The notes: generated by a model from the sequence alone, not told the origin. A DNA stretch of 64,000 nt from Muribaculaceae bacterium (GCA_017935045.1 JAGBIJ010000020.1:1-64000), one strand, 5' to 3'; numbered from the stretch's first letter, positions 52,494-63,174 are shown. Numbers and translations are program-made.

Positions 52494-53492
52494 ATGAAGA
52501 AAAACATATCCAGAATTATGATAGCCGCAATCGCTCTGGCAGGGATTGCGGCCTCTTGCGGCAAAAACAATCCGCAGAAATACAATGAAGGGAGCGTCAC
52601 GCTTTTTGCCGACGAGGGATTCCAAAATTTCGTGGAACAAGAGCGCGATGTATTTGAATATCAATATCCCAACGCATATATTCTGACCAAATATATGAGC
52701 GAGACGGATGCCGTCAACGGTCTGCTGAAGGATTCATGCACCATGGCCGTACTCAGCCGTCCGCTGACCAAAACACAAATAGAATATATCAAGACCAACA
52801 GCAAGCGCGTGGCCAAACAGCAGGAAATAGCTGTCGACGCCGTAGCGCTGATAGTAAATAAGGATAACCCTGTAGACATGCTGTCCGTCGGCGAAATACG
52901 AGAAATGTTCGCCGGCAGCATAAACCGCTGGACACAGCTTGCCTGGAACGACACGACGGCCATCAAGCTCGTATTCGACCGCGAAGGCTCGGCCAACGTC
53001 AATTATATTCAGGACAATCTTATGGCGAAAGGCGCCAAATTTCCTTCCAACGCCTACGCACAGAAGAATACTGCAGATGTAATCAAGCTGGTGGAAAAAG
53101 ACAAAAACGCCATAGGCTTCGTCAGCGTAAGCTGGCTTGGCGACAATCTTGAGAAAGTACGCGCACAGTACAGCAAAGAAGCCATGGATACGCACAAACT
53201 CAACAGACTGAACACTGACACCGACACCATCGCTGTAGACTTCGCCGACAACGTGAAAATACTTAAGATACGTAAAGACGACGACCCGATAGGCTACAAG
53301 CCTTATCAGGCATATATTTCTTCAGGACAGTATCCGCTGTTCCGGGTGGTATGGCTTGTCTCCACCGCTTCAAGCAACAGTGTAGGTCAGTCGTTCTTCT
53401 CGTTTGTGACCGGCTTTACCGGTCAAAAAATCTTGTCACTGACCGGAATAATGCCTTATCAGGTACATAACCGGGTGGTAGAACTACAGTAA
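52494..53492 (+). CDS. PstS-like phosphate-binding lipoprotein
   Basis: 332 residues with a lipoprotein signal (IAASCGKNN, Cys22). Periplasmic binding fold of the PstS group: GSVTLFADEGFQNFV, TMAVLSRPLTKTQIEYI, VDAVALIVNKDNPVDMLSVGEIREMFAG and RWTQL. Phosphate-binding-like core, but no pstC/A/B genes lie next to it, so it may serve a sensing or TonB-related role rather than a classical Pst importer. Followed after 150 bp by a TPR protein. Confidence 0.82.
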   Translation: MKKNISRIMIAAIALAGIAASCGKNNPQKYNEGSVTLFADEGFQNFVEQERDVFEYQYPNAYILTKYMSETDAVNGLLKDSCTMAVLSRPLTKTQIEYIKTNSKRVAKQQEIAVDAVALIVNKDNPVDMLSVGEIREMFAGSINRWTQLAWNDTTAIKLVFDREGSANVNYIQDNLMAKGAKFPSNAYAQKNTADVIKLVEKDKNAIGFVSVSWLGDNLEKVRAQYSKEAMDTHKLNRLNTDTDTIAVDFADNVKILKIRKDDDPIGYKPYQAYISSGQYPLFRVVWLVSTASSNSVGQSFFSFVTGFTGQKILSLTGIMPYQVHNRVVELQ

Positions 53493-53642
53493 GCCGTCAG
53501 ACCGGATAAAGAAAAATATGCTATTTTTCCTGTCTGCTCCAATAAACCCGGCTACTTCCGCGTTGTCTATTATATCAAAGAAGCACGCGTGAATGTCGTG
53601 TCCACCCCCATACTGGAATCAAAACTAAATACATAATACAAG

Positions 53643-55349
53643 ATGAAGTTCAAATATTTGCTTTCACTGTGCCTGGCCGGAGCATCGCTCACGACTTTCG
53701 CACAAGGCTACAAGGATGGCGTCGAGTATTTCAAGGCTGACCGTCTGGAGCTGGCCGAAGATCTGCTCAACCGCAACCTCAACAATGCCGACACCGATAA
53801 AGCCGAGGCATATTACTATCTCGGAGAAATCAAGCTCGCCCGCTACTTCGCAGGCGTGAAGCAGGGTTTCGCCAATGCCGCGCAGTATAAGGCTGAGGCT
53901 CTCGACCTCTTCAACAAAGGCATCGCTGCCGATGCAGAAAATCCTTTCAACTACGTAGGCCTCGGCACCGTGGCTCTGATAGACTCCGACAGCAAGGCGG
54001 CTGAAAATTATTTCAAGAAAGCCGAAAAGCTTGACAAGAAGGATGCCGGTACATTTGCTGCCATAGCGCGCGCCTACTATGACGTGAACCCCGATCTCTA
54101 CGCCAAGCAGATAAGCAACTACATGGGCAAAGGAGAAAAACTGGTAGTGAAGCAGGCTCTGTCCAAGAATCCCCAATATGCTGACAACGACCAGGACTAC
54201 TACATCTTCAAGGGCGACATGATCTATGCCGGCTCAAACGGCGACAGCAAGCTCGTAGGCGAAGCCTGCAACGAGTATGAGAACGCTATAAACATCGACC
54301 CGACCGCCGCCGAAGGCTACATCAAGTATGCTGAAAAGATGTTTACCATCAATCGTAAGGAATTGGCTCTCAATCAGCTCCGCACACTGCTCAAAAACAA
54401 CCCGCAGTCGGCTCTGGGCCAGCGCGAACTCGCCGAGCGCCTTTACGAAGACGGACAGATAGCCAAGGGTCTGGCCGAATACGCCACCCTGATGAAGAAC
54501 CCCAACCACTTCAAGGCTGACGAAGACCGCTATCTTACGCTGCTGTACTTTACCAACGACTACAACAAGGGATATGACGAGGCCACAGCTATTCTGACTT
54601 CCAATCCCAACCAGTTTACGGCCCGTCGTTTCCAGTATATCTTCGCCAATCTGCTCCAGAAGCCCGAGGCTCTTGACCTGGCCACACAGCTGCTGAAGCT
54701 CAAAAGCGACAAAAACATGTTCGCTACCGGCGACTACAGCATGATAGCCGAAGATCTGGTAAAAGCCGGCAAAAAAGACGAGGCGCTCAAAGTATTGGAA
54801 ATGGGTGTGGCCGATTATCCCAACGAGCCTTCCATCCTTAAGATGATCGCGCGCTCCCTCTACGCCGACTTCAGCGATTACCAGAAAGCTGCCGACATGA
54901 TGGCCAAATATGTAGCTTCCACCGGCGACAAGACCACCGGTACAGAATATATGACTCTGTCTGACTATTCAGTGCTGGCCGCCCAGGAAGCCACTGACCC
55001 TGCCGTAAAGGAGAAAGACTTGGCTCAGAGCCAGGAAGCCGCCATGAAAGCGATGCCCATGCTGGCGGACCAGTTCGTATATGTCCCGCTTAAACGCGTA
55101 GGCGACATCGAGCGTATGCGCGGCAACATGGATGCTGCCTGCAAACAGTATCAGGCGGCAATCGAGAAAATCGAGGCAATCGGCGTGACTGACGACAACA
55201 AACGCGACGTCACAAATATGTACAAGCTGGTAGGCGCCAACTATATTTCCAACAAAAACCGTGCGGCTGCCAAACCCTATATCGAGAAATATGTGGCTCT
55301 GATGCCCGATGATGCCGAAATGGCAAAAATTCTGAATTCACTCAAGTAA
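53643..55349 (+). CDS. Exported tetratricopeptide repeat protein
   Basis: 568 residues with a signal peptide ending near TFAQG. About ten TPR-like helix pairs: AEAYYYLGEIKLARYFAG, PFNYVGLGTVALIDSDSKAAENYFKKAEKL, and a later AKGLAEYATLMKN unit, with acidic composition and no enzyme motif. It is probably a periplasmic scaffold. It follows the PstS-like gene in the same direction and ends at a strong terminator, so it is likely the last gene of that unit. Confidence 0.85.
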   Translation: MKFKYLLSLCLAGASLTTFAQGYKDGVEYFKADRLELAEDLLNRNLNNADTDKAEAYYYLGEIKLARYFAGVKQGFANAAQYKAEALDLFNKGIAADAENPFNYVGLGTVALIDSDSKAAENYFKKAEKLDKKDAGTFAAIARAYYDVNPDLYAKQISNYMGKGEKLVVKQALSKNPQYADNDQDYYIFKGDMIYAGSNGDSKLVGEACNEYENAINIDPTAAEGYIKYAEKMFTINRKELALNQLRTLLKNNPQSALGQRELAERLYEDGQIAKGLAEYATLMKNPNHFKADEDRYLTLLYFTNDYNKGYDEATAILTSNPNQFTARRFQYIFANLLQKPEALDLATQLLKLKSDKNMFATGDYSMIAEDLVKAGKKDEALKVLEMGVADYPNEPSILKMIARSLYADFSDYQKAADMMAKYVASTGDKTTGTEYMTLSDYSVLAAQEATDPAVKEKDLAQSQEAAMKAMPMLADQFVYVPLKRVGDIERMRGNMDAACKQYQAAIEKIEAIGVTDDNKRDVTNMYKLVGANYISNKNRAAAKPYIEKYVALMPDDAEMAKILNSLK

Positions 55350-55379
55350 GAACATTCCCTATACACAATCCCCACAAAT

Positions 55380-55424
55380 GTACAGGAGACTGTATCGTCC
55401 GGTACAGTCTCCTGTACTCTTTTT
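55380..55424 (+). terminator. Intrinsic terminator of the TPR gene
   Basis: GTACAGGAGACTGTA pairs with TACAGTCTCCTGTAC (15 bp, short loop), followed by TCTTTTT. Confidence 0.9.
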
Positions 55425-55598
55425 ATATCCTTTTATATCCGAGGATGTTATCGCTTTTCAACCTCTGATTCCAATGATCAACAATGTCAGAGTCTCGCCT
55501 GCAGCGCAGAATTGACATTTGATATTCAAGCTGTCAATGAACACGTCATTTCTAAAATGACTCTCTATTATATATTTACTACCTAATCATTACATTAA

Positions 55599-57491
55599 AT
55601 GAAAAAATTTACATCTTTTCTGGCTCTTGCCACATCGTTCGTCGCCGGGGCCGCCACGATCAATCCTCCCTATCTCAATACATTTGAGAACGCCGAGTCA
55701 ATCGAAGGATTTACCATCCTTGATTCCAACGACGACGGTATCAAATGGCACTGGGAGCAGGGGTATGGCGCAAATAAAGGATATATCCGTATCTCAGAAA
55801 ACAGCGAGCTGGATGCCAACGACTGGTTCATCACACCGGGCATAAACCTCAAAGCGGGCGAAGAGTATCAGGTGTCGTTTCTCACATGGGCAAAGGGCTT
55901 TCCCGAGCGTCTTGAGGTCTGCTTCGGCACCGAGCCGACCGCAGCGGCAATGACGGTCAAAATCGTAGAGCCGACTGTAATCGGAGAAGAACTTACCGAG
56001 CAGGAGCCCGGCACCATATCCGGCACCATATCTCCGACAGCCGATGGAGTCTACTACATAGGCATCCACGGCATTTCCGACCATGACCAGTTTAACCTCA
56101 ACATCGACGACCTGCGCATTTCCGCACCGCTGTCCGGGATGGTACCCGCCGCTGTCGCGGACCTCAAGGCCGAGGTGCCGTCATACGGGGCGCATACAGT
56201 CGATATTACTTTTACAGCGCCCGACAAGACCGCCGGAGGCGAGAAACTCGAATCTATCTCTAAAATCGAGATTCTGCGCAATGACCTGGCGGCACCTGTC
56301 AAAGTATTCGATACCGCGACACCCGGCGAGGCTTTGACTTACACTGACACAACCGAAAAGCCGGGTACATATACCTACACCATAGTGGTATATAACGCCA
56401 ACGGCAAAGGCGAGCTCGCCACAGCCGAGGTATACTGCGGAGTGGAACGTCCGGCTGAGGTAATGGCCGTATTTATTGCCGAAGGCGAACCCGGAGAAGT
56501 GATTCTCTCCTGGAATCCGGTAACACTTGACATCAACGACAATAAGCTGCCCGCCAACAGCGTAGCATACAATATCTACGGATTCGACAAGGAGGGCAAA
56601 CCCACCGTCGAGATAGCAAAGGACGTCGCAACTGCAAAATACAGCTTCGCAGCCTATACAGGCGATTCGCAGGAATTCGTACGATACTTCGTCTGCGCCG
56701 TCACTGAGTCGGGCGAAGGTCTGGGACGCCAGTCTGACGTGATACCCATAGGCCATCCGTACACCGGCTTCAAGGCTTCGTTTGCCGACGGCACGTCGAA
56801 GTACAACTGGTGGCTGGGACGCAGCAACGACTATGTGAACATCGGTTTCATAAAGGACACCGACACCGTACAGGCCGAAGACGGAGACAATGGCTTTGCC
56901 ATCATCAGCGGCGAACTCAGCGAAATGGCAGGCTCGTTCTATTCCGGCAAGATTGCTTTGGGAGAGCTCAATGAACCAGCAATGGTATTCTATACATATA
57001 ATTTTGAAAACGGCTCGACCATCAACGAAAACCTGATAGTGGTCGAAGCCCGCGCCACCAATGGCGAATTTGAGAAACTGATGGAAAAGACCGTATGGGA
57101 ACTTACCGACGACAATGCTCACGGCTGGACCAAAGTAGTGGTAGACATGTCCCGTTATACAGGCGAAGACATCGAGTTTTCACTCGGCGGTATTCTGAAG
57201 AACACTCCGGTCGTTCTGTTCGACAACATTTCCTTCATGGAGAAAAACGCGGCCGGCATCGCCGCCCCTGCAGCAGATACTGCCGACGGCATTGCCATCT
57301 ACGAGTGCAACGGCTCTATTGCGATTGATGGCGCCGCCAATCAGAAAATTACCGTCTATACTATTGATGGCCGAATCGTATGCACACGCACCGCTTCCTC
57401 CCGCGAACTTATAGATTCAGGCGAGCTTTGCGGCGCAAACACATATATCGTCAAGGCCGGTACAAGCGTAGCCAAAATAATGGTCAAATAA
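55599..57491 (+). CDS. Secreted choice-of-anchor-J / Fn3-type protein with T9SS tail
   Basis: 630 residues with a signal peptide (FTSFLALATSFVAGAA). Residues about 25-175 resemble cleaved-adhesin/choice-of-anchor J modules (LNTFENAESIEGFTILDSND, WFITPGINLKAGEEYQVSF, FNLNIDDLRI). Two fibronectin-III-like units follow (about 180-285 and 290-380), then a second jelly-roll-like segment. The last 70 residues have VYTIDGRIV and a KIMVK end, like the tail of the protein at the left window edge. Surface or secreted; ligand unknown. No catalytic motif is seen. Confidence 0.8.
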   Translation: MKKFTSFLALATSFVAGAATINPPYLNTFENAESIEGFTILDSNDDGIKWHWEQGYGANKGYIRISENSELDANDWFITPGINLKAGEEYQVSFLTWAKGFPERLEVCFGTEPTAAAMTVKIVEPTVIGEELTEQEPGTISGTISPTADGVYYIGIHGISDHDQFNLNIDDLRISAPLSGMVPAAVADLKAEVPSYGAHTVDITFTAPDKTAGGEKLESISKIEILRNDLAAPVKVFDTATPGEALTYTDTTEKPGTYTYTIVVYNANGKGELATAEVYCGVERPAEVMAVFIAEGEPGEVILSWNPVTLDINDNKLPANSVAYNIYGFDKEGKPTVEIAKDVATAKYSFAAYTGDSQEFVRYFVCAVTESGEGLGRQSDVIPIGHPYTGFKASFADGTSKYNWWLGRSNDYVNIGFIKDTDTVQAEDGDNGFAIISGELSEMAGSFYSGKIALGELNEPAMVFYTYNFENGSTINENLIVVEARATNGEFEKLMEKTVWELTDDNAHGWTKVVVDMSRYTGEDIEFSLGGILKNTPVVLFDNISFMEKNAAGIAAPAADTADGIAIYECNGSIAIDGAANQKITVYTIDGRIVCTRTASSRELIDSGELCGANTYIVKAGTSVAKIMVK

Positions 57492-57520
57492 CGCACTCCA
57501 TCCGACTACATGCATTTTAT

Positions 57521-57556
57521 GGGCGCGGCCACCCGACACACAGGGCAGCCGCGCCC
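57521..57556. other. Strong GC-rich hairpin after the secreted protein
   Basis: GGGCGCGGC/GCCGCGCCC, a perfect 9-bp stem with an 18-nt loop and no T-run; upstream of the T-run terminator at 57575. Confidence 0.6.
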
Positions 57557-57574
57557 ATACTGCAGACAATCTGT

Positions 57575-57601
57575 CGCCACCCGTTTGCGGGGCTTTTTTT
57601 A
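57575..57601 (+). terminator. Intrinsic terminator of the secreted protein gene
   Basis: GCCACCCG/CGGGGC stem with TTTG loop, followed by seven T. Confidence 0.75.
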
Positions 57602-57610
57602 TCACGATAG

Positions 57611-57643
57611 TTTGGTAGGCTCGTTTTTTTAGGTTAACTTTGC
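57611..57643 (+). promoter_or_regulatory. Promoter of glyA
   Basis: TTTGG at 57611-57615, 19 bp, TAACTTTGC at 57635-57643. Ideal match; leader about 75 nt. Confidence 0.75.
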
Positions 57644-57726
57644 AATGCCGTAGCGCATTCGGAGGCACGGCAATCTGTATCTATCGTCAAGTATCTAATT
57701 AATAACCATATAAACACACTTTTGCA

Positions 57727-59007
57727 ATGCAAAGAGATAATCAAGTGTTCGACATCATAGACCGCGAGCATCTGCGTCAGCGCCGCGGCGTCGAACTGAT
57801 TGCCAGCGAAAATTTTGTCAGTGACGAAGTCATGCGAGCCATGGGTTCATGCCTTACCAACAAATATGCCGAAGGCTATCCCGCAAAACGCTATTACGGC
57901 GGTTGCCAGGTAGTGGACGAGGCTGAAAATCTGGCCATAGAGAGAGCCAAGAAGCTGTTCGGCGCCGAGTGGGCCAACGTACAGCCTCACAGCGGCGCAC
58001 AGGCCAACATGGCCGTATTCATGGCATGCCTGCAGCCCGGCGACAAATTCATGGGTATGGATCTGAGCCACGGAGGTCACCTGAGCCACGGCAGCCCGGT
58101 AAACTTTTCCGGCCTGATGTTCAACCCCATCAGCTACACTGTAGACCAGGAGACCGGCCGCGTAAACTACGAGGAGCTGGAGGCCAAAGCTCGTGCCGAG
58201 AAGCCGAAACTGATCATTGCCGGCGCAAGTGCCTACTCACGCGAATGGGACTATGCCCGTATCCGCAAGATTGCTGACGAAATCGGCGCCATATTCATGG
58301 TCGACATGGCTCACCCCGCCGGCCTTATAGCCGCAGGTCTGCTGGAGAACCCTGTAAAGCACGCCCATATCGTAACAACTACTACCCATAAGACTCTGCG
58401 CGGTCCCCGTGGCGGCATGATTCTGATGGGAAAAGACTTCGATAATCCCTGGGGCAAGAAGACTCCCAAAGGGGAAATCAAGAAGATGAGCGCACTGCTT
58501 GATTCCGCAGTCTTCCCCGGCGTACAGGGCGGCCCGCTGGAACACGTGATAGCCGCCAAAGCCGTAGCCTTCGGCGAAGCCCTGCAGCCCGAGTGGCGCG
58601 AATATGCCATCCAGGTCAGAAAGAACGCCGCCGCCATGGCAGCCGCTCTGATTGAGAAGGGCTATAAAATCATCTCCGATGGAACCGACAACCACTGCAT
58701 GCTCGTAGACCTCCGCACCAAGTTCCCCGAAATGAGCGGTAAGAAAGCCGAGCGCGTTTTGGTCGAGGCCGACATCACAGCCAACAAGAACATGGTGCCT
58801 TACGACACCCGCAGCCCGTTCCTCACTTCCGGCCTCCGCTTCGGCACAGCCGCCATTACCACACGCGGCGCCAAGGAAGACCTGATGGTCAAGATAGTAG
58901 ACCTCATTGACAAAGTACTCTGCAACGCCGATGACGAAAACGTAATCGCCGAGGTACGCGCCGAAGTCAATGAGATGATGAATCAGTATCCTATGTTCGC
59001 CTGGTAA
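57727..59007 (+). CDS. glyA: Serine hydroxymethyltransferase
   Basis: 426 residues. [58 protein letters not shown] and [17 protein letters not shown] with the PLP-binding Lys (THK). C-terminal [15 protein letters not shown]. It interconverts serine and glycine and feeds tetrahydrofolate one-carbon units. Own promoter and a GC-rich hairpin after the stop. Full length. Confidence 0.96.
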   Translation: MQRDNQVFDIIDREHLRQRRGVELIASENFVSDEVMRAMGSCLTNKYAEGYPAKRYYGGCQVVDEAENLAIERAKKLFGAEWANVQPHSGAQANMAVFMACLQPGDKFMGMDLSHGGHLSHGSPVNFSGLMFNPISYTVDQETGRVNYEELEAKARAEKPKLIIAGASAYSREWDYARIRKIADEIGAIFMVDMAHPAGLIAAGLLENPVKHAHIVTTTTHKTLRGPRGGMILMGKDFDNPWGKKTPKGEIKKMSALLDSAVFPGVQGGPLEHVIAAKAVAFGEALQPEWREYAIQVRKNAAAMAAALIEKGYKIISDGTDNHCMLVDLRTKFPEMSGKKAERVLVEADITANKNMVPYDTRSPFLTSGLRFGTAAITTRGAKEDLMVKIVDLIDKVLCNADDENVIAEVRAEVNEMMNQYPMFAW

Positions 59008-59029
59008 TCCGGGTCAATCGACATAACGG

Positions 59030-59063
59030 AGGGTGGGAACCGCGCAAGCGGTTACCCGCCCTT
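59030..59063 (+). terminator. Hairpin after glyA
   Basis: GGGTGGGAACCGC pairs with GCGGTTACCCGCCC around a GCAA tetraloop; only TTC follows, so Rho-independence is uncertain. Confidence 0.55.
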
Positions 59064-59088
59064 CATATATATACAACTATACAACGAT

Positions 59089-59748
59089 ATGGACGAAAAA
59101 ATCAAGAATCTACCCCACGTAATGTTTGTGACTGGAATCGGCACCGACGTGGGCAAAAGTTTCGCTACCGGGTGGCTCGCCCGTGAGCTGGCGCGATGCG
59201 GCCGTAAAGTGATAACCCAGAAGTTCGTGCAGACCGGCAACCACGACATGAGCGAGGATATTGAGACACACCGGCGCATCATGGGTATCCCGCTGCAGGA
59301 GCGCGACCTGGATCACACTACCGCGCCGCTGATACTCTCCTATCCCTGTTCACCGGATCTGGCGCAGAAGATAGACGGAATGAATATCGACTGGAGTGTC
59401 CCCGGAAAGTCTACCGACCGACTGCTTGAGGAGTATGACACCGTACTAATAGAGGGCGCCGGAGGTGTACTGGTGCCACTTACCGGAGAATATCTGACTG
59501 CCGACTACATTGCTGACAGCAATCTGCCGGCCGCACTCGTGACCGGAGGTACGCTCGGCAGCATCAACCACACTCTGCTATCGCTGGAAGCGCTGACAAA
59601 CCGCAAGATAAATATTACCGCCATAATCTACAATCCATTTTTCGACAAAGACGAGGTAATATGCGCTGACACACGCGATTACATCCGTCGTTACATTAAT
59701 GCCAATTTACCCGGAACTGTATTTTTAGAAATGCCGACTGAAGTTTAA
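59089..59748 (+). CDS. bioD: ATP-dependent dethiobiotin synthetase
   Basis: 219 residues. VMFVTGIGTDVGKSFATGWLA is the BioD P-loop (GTDVGKS), followed by KVITQKFVQTG, the DLAQKI segment and VLIEGAGGVLVPL with the metal-binding Glu. It closes the ureido ring of dethiobiotin. Its partners bioA, bioF and bioGC are on the opposite strand 1.5-4 kb away, which splits the pathway into two transcription units. Confidence 0.94.
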   Translation: MDEKIKNLPHVMFVTGIGTDVGKSFATGWLARELARCGRKVITQKFVQTGNHDMSEDIETHRRIMGIPLQERDLDHTTAPLILSYPCSPDLAQKIDGMNIDWSVPGKSTDRLLEEYDTVLIEGAGGVLVPLTGEYLTADYIADSNLPAALVTGGTLGSINHTLLSLEALTNRKINITAIIYNPFFDKDEVICADTRDYIRRYINANLPGTVFLEMPTEV

Positions 59749-59783
59749 TACACTCCAAGTGCAGCCATATCACGTTTTTTTCG

Positions 59784-59792
59784 TATATTTGC
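59784..59792 (+). promoter_or_regulatory. -7 element directly before the exonuclease start
   Basis: TATATTTGC at 59784-59792; the ATG is at 59796. No TTG at the expected -33 distance. If used, the message would be leaderless. Confidence 0.4.
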
Positions 59793-59795
59793 ATT

Positions 59796-60431
59796 ATGGA
59801 AAAAGCGCCAACACATAATTTCCAAATCAGCATATCAAAAGAGGAGCTGTCCAGACTCCCGCTCGCCAGTTATAATAACGGGGCACAGGTAATAGAATCC
59901 GAAGATGGGTTGGGCGAAGCTATTGACCATCTGTCTCAGGCACGCATCATAGGCTTTGACACAGAGACACGCCCCTCCTTCCGTAAAGGTACCACTTACA
60001 ACGTTGCGCTTCTGCAGCTTGCTTCGCCCGAACGCGCCTATCTGTTCCGTCTGAACAAGCTCGGAGCCCATCCTCGGCTCCTGGAGCTGCTTGAGAATCC
60101 CGCGCTGCTGAAAGTCGGCGTATCGCTTCACGATGATTTCCACAGCCTCGGCCGTATATGCGACATCAAACCTCAAGGCTTCATAGACTTGCAGCAATAC
60201 GTAAAGCGATACAGCATCGCTGACAACAGTCTGGCGCGCATATACGGCATACTGTTCGGACAGCGCATATCCAAAGGACAAAGACTTACCAACTGGGAAG
60301 CCGACAAGCTCACATCCGCGCAAATCAACTATGCGGCTTTCGACGCTGTAGCCTGCATACAGATATATGATTACATCACACGCGGAGCTTTCCGCCCGGA
60401 AGACTCTCAATATATCAAGGAAGTGATATGA
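59796..60431 (+). CDS. RNase D-like 3'-5' exonuclease (DEDDy)
   Basis: 211 residues, a stand-alone exonuclease domain. Exo I: IIGFDTETRPSF (Asp and Glu). Exo II: KVGVSLHDDFHSL (Asp). Exo III: INYAAFDAVACIQIY (Tyr and Asp of YxxxD). All four metal ligands and the Tyr are present; no HRDC domain follows, so it is shorter than RNase D. It is the type of small 3'-5' exonuclease of DNA or RNA common in Bacteroidota. Overlaps the next small gene by 4 bp (ATGA). Confidence 0.9.
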   Translation: MEKAPTHNFQISISKEELSRLPLASYNNGAQVIESEDGLGEAIDHLSQARIIGFDTETRPSFRKGTTYNVALLQLASPERAYLFRLNKLGAHPRLLELLENPALLKVGVSLHDDFHSLGRICDIKPQGFIDLQQYVKRYSIADNSLARIYGILFGQRISKGQRLTNWEADKLTSAQINYAAFDAVACIQIYDYITRGAFRPEDSQYIKEVI

Positions 60432-60670
60432 ACACCTCGGTCAAACGCAGCAAAAAACCGCTTTACATTGTCGGTGCGCTTTTTATCTATATGGCCGTCA
60501 TGGCCTATGTAAACCGCGAGACCCTGACGGTACATCATCTGTATCTCCGCTATTTCGGCACTCTCGCCGCCGAGCTGGCTATACTTGTGATACTGTACTT
60601 CATACTGCGCCGGCGCGAGCAGCTCAAGCGAGAACGGCAGGAAGATATGAGACGCTCTGAAGACAAATGA
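60428..60670 (+). CDS. Small two-helix membrane protein of unknown function
   Basis: 80 residues: a basic N-terminus (KRSKKP), a helix at about 12-27 (LYIVGALFIYMAVMAYV), a second at about 43-60 (LAAELAILVILYFIL) and a highly charged Arg/Glu tail. Not recognised. Start overlaps the exonuclease stop; its own stop abuts the stop of the convergent bioGC gene with no spacer. Confidence 0.65.
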   Translation: MNTSVKRSKKPLYIVGALFIYMAVMAYVNRETLTVHHLYLRYFGTLAAELAILVILYFILRRREQLKRERQEDMRRSEDK

Positions 60671-62050
60671 CTATTTTCGCGCTGACATGTATATAGGTCT
60701 GAATGTAAGCGAATAACGCTTGCGGCTATTCTGAGGATAACGCGCTGCGAACTGGCGTAGCTCCCCTATGCCGGTCTTGTAGCCCGATGCCGTCACGCCA
60801 GTAAGCCGCAGATGGCGGAGCGCCTCGAGCGGAGTAGTGAAATCAAGCTCCACTGTGTCCTCCACCACCCTTACTTCCCGGAAATACCGTCTGAGCAATT
60901 CCTCTATTTTTTCCGCAGGCAAATAGCGGAGATGGTCTGGTCGCAAGGCTCTCAATTCATTGAGATTGCCGGGTGCGAAAGTTGACATAGCGAGATGGCC
61001 GCCGGGCTTTAGCGCCCGCGAGCAACAACCGAAGAAATAATCCAGATCGCTCAACCACTGAATGGCAGACGAAGACACTATCGCGTCCACACTCTCCGGA
61101 GCCTCTGCTGCCAGTTCCTCCATCAGCACCTCGGCGTCGCAACACCGATATTCCTCTGTCTGCGCCGCACAATAATGAGGCATCTTGCCCAAATCAACAT
61201 ACAGGGCATGAGCGGCCTTGTGACAGCGAGCCCACTCGCCGGTCAGCAGACCGGTACCGGGCCCTATTTCCACAATGCGGTCCAGACAAGACGGCACATC
61301 GGCCATAAATTCATCGGCAAGCCGCCCGGCTATCACGCGCTGGGCATGAGCATGAGCGTCGTATGTCTCCAGACTGCGCGTAAACCTTTGCCCTACCCTG
61401 TCGACATTTACCACAGTCATACTCACTATACGCTGCAAATCAATATAGTGAGGCTCCTCCATACGTATTATTTCCGTAACGCCATCCCACGCTCTGAGCT
61501 GATTGCACGGAGGAAATATCCTGTCGCGCATGCCTACGAATGTCTTTGTCCAGACTATCGGATACGCCGGACTGCCGCGGAGTATGACTCTTCGCAGCTC
61601 ATCGCGCAACCCGTCGATACCGGTCGGTGTCAAAAGAGACTGTTCCGCTATCCGGAACTGACTGATATCATCAAACATCCGCATCCTGAATTTACGCAGA
61701 TTGCGTTCGTCAAGCCGCTGACACGTGCCATCGAATATGTCGCGCGGTATTCCCCGTTCATCATCGTACGGAGTGACCGTACCGTTCACGGCGTAAGCAG
61801 CGGTAAGCCGAAGCGAAGGGGGTAGCGACCTTTCAGCCATACTTACACCTAATGACCAGGCATACAGATAGATGGTGTGATACCTCTGCAGGCGGCTCCA
61901 GTCGGGAGCGCTGTCATCTATTCCCCACAGCACGGCCACATCCCAGCCCGGCATGGCTATATGCGCGTAAGCCGCTGTCGACGTGCCCCAGCCCGCCGCA
62001 ATCAGTATCAGCTTGCCTGATCCGGTCTTTACGGTAAACTCAAGCTTCAT
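60671..62050 (-). CDS. BioG-BioC fusion: pimeloyl-ACP methyl ester esterase and malonyl-ACP O-methyltransferase
   Basis: 459 residues, two domains. Residues 1-210 match BioG (DUF452): LILIAAGWGT, catalytic Ser66 in YAWSLGVS, and His201 in MEEPHYIDL. Residues about 220-459 match BioC: VEIGPGTGLL (261-270) binds SAM, then DAIVSSSAIQWLSDLDYFF and LAMSTFAPGNLNEL, the BioC signature. BioC starts pimelate assembly by methylating malonyl-ACP and BioG removes the methyl group at the end, so one polypeptide holds the opening and closing steps. Starts within the stop of bioF (4-bp overlap). Confidence 0.9.
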   Translation of the reverse strand: MKLEFTVKTGSGKLILIAAGWGTSTAAYAHIAMPGWDVAVLWGIDDSAPDWSRLQRYHTIYLYAWSLGVSMAERSLPPSLRLTAAYAVNGTVTPYDDERGIPRDIFDGTCQRLDERNLRKFRMRMFDDISQFRIAEQSLLTPTGIDGLRDELRRVILRGSPAYPIVWTKTFVGMRDRIFPPCNQLRAWDGVTEIIRMEEPHYIDLQRIVSMTVVNVDRVGQRFTRSLETYDAHAHAQRVIAGRLADEFMADVPSCLDRIVEIGPGTGLLTGEWARCHKAAHALYVDLGKMPHYCAAQTEEYRCCDAEVLMEELAAEAPESVDAIVSSSAIQWLSDLDYFFGCCSRALKPGGHLAMSTFAPGNLNELRALRPDHLRYLPAEKIEELLRRYFREVRVVEDTVELDFTTPLEALRHLRLTGVTASGYKTGIGELRQFAARYPQNSRKRYSLTFRPIYMSARK

Positions 62051-63174
62051 ATCGCCTCTTTTAAGAGAGTGAGTATCATGTCCACATCCGTTTCAGTCAT
62101 CCCGGCGTTCAGGCTGAAGCGCAGCCGCTCTGTTCCGGGAGGCACGGTAGGACGCCGTATAGGCAGCGCGAGGACACCGCGGCGTCTTAATTCCGAGGAA
62201 ATAGCTACTGCCCTCGCGTTGCAGCCTGCCATAAGCGGCACAATCTGTGATTGAGACACATTTTTCTGTCCGGTGATCCGCTCTACGCCGCTGCGGAAAA
62301 TGGCAGAGATACTGTCGAGATGCGCGCGCTCGGCGGTCATGGACGTGATTTTCTCAAAGATAAATCGGGTAAAAGCTACATTGACAGGAGGCAGGGCGGT
62401 AGAAAAAATAAAGCTGCGCGCCGAATTGACCAAAAAATCCCTGATTTCGGCCGACCCGGCCACAAATGCCCCTGCCGAAGCACAGGCTTTGCCGAAGGTG
62501 CCTACCAGTATATCCACGTCAGCTTCAAGTCCGAGTTCCTCGGTCACACCAAGGCCGCGACATCCTCTTACACCGATGGCATGAGCCTCGTCCACATACA
62601 GCAGCATTTTCGGAAAATCCCTTTTCAGCGCCGCTATCTCCCGCAGAGGTGCGACATCGCCGTCCATACTGTAGATTGACTCGACAACGACTATCATACG
62701 GTCGCTGCCGCCATCATGCTTCTCCAGCAGCCGCCGCAGCGAAGCGGCATCATTATGCCGGAACCGGACGTAAGGAGCTTTGCCAAGCGTTATGCCATCT
62801 ATTATGCTCGCGTGTACCAGTTTGTCGGCAACGATTACAGTGTGTGGCGCGCTGCCCAATGCCGATACGGCTCCGGTATTGGCATGATATCCGGAATTGA
62901 AAAGGAGAACACTCTTGCCATACAGGCTGCCGAGATACTCCTCCAGCTCTCCGTACGGCTGCTGTACGGAAGCGAGCAGACGCGAGGCGCCCGATGTAAA
63001 GCGACGTTCCGGGACAAGTCGCAGAAACTCGTCTGCAATGTCAGCACGCGCTGCAAGACCCAGATAATCGTTGGTCGAACAATCCAGGAGCCCGGCAGCG
63101 GCATCCCCGTCCGGAATATGGCGCAGACGCCCTTCCGACTCATATCTGTCGAGAATATCGGAATATACGCTCAT
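62047..63174 (-). CDS. bioF: 8-amino-7-oxononanoate synthase
   Basis: 375 residues of the alpha-oxoamine synthase group. [58 protein letters not shown] and the PLP Lys in [17 protein letters not shown]. It condenses pimeloyl-ACP with alanine. Both ends overlap neighbours by 4 bp (bioA upstream, bioGC downstream), a coupled bioA-bioF-bioGC operon. Confidence 0.94.
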   Translation of the reverse strand: MSVYSDILDRYESEGRLRHIPDGDAAAGLLDCSTNDYLGLAARADIADEFLRLVPERRFTSGASRLLASVQQPYGELEEYLGSLYGKSVLLFNSGYHANTGAVSALGSAPHTVIVADKLVHASIIDGITLGKAPYVRFRHNDAASLRRLLEKHDGGSDRMIVVVESIYSMDGDVAPLREIAALKRDFPKMLLYVDEAHAIGVRGCRGLGVTEELGLEADVDILVGTFGKACASAGAFVAGSAEIRDFLVNSARSFIFSTALPPVNVAFTRFIFEKITSMTAERAHLDSISAIFRSGVERITGQKNVSQSQIVPLMAGCNARAVAISSELRRRGVLALPIRRPTVPPGTERLRFSLNAGMTETDVDMILTLLKEAI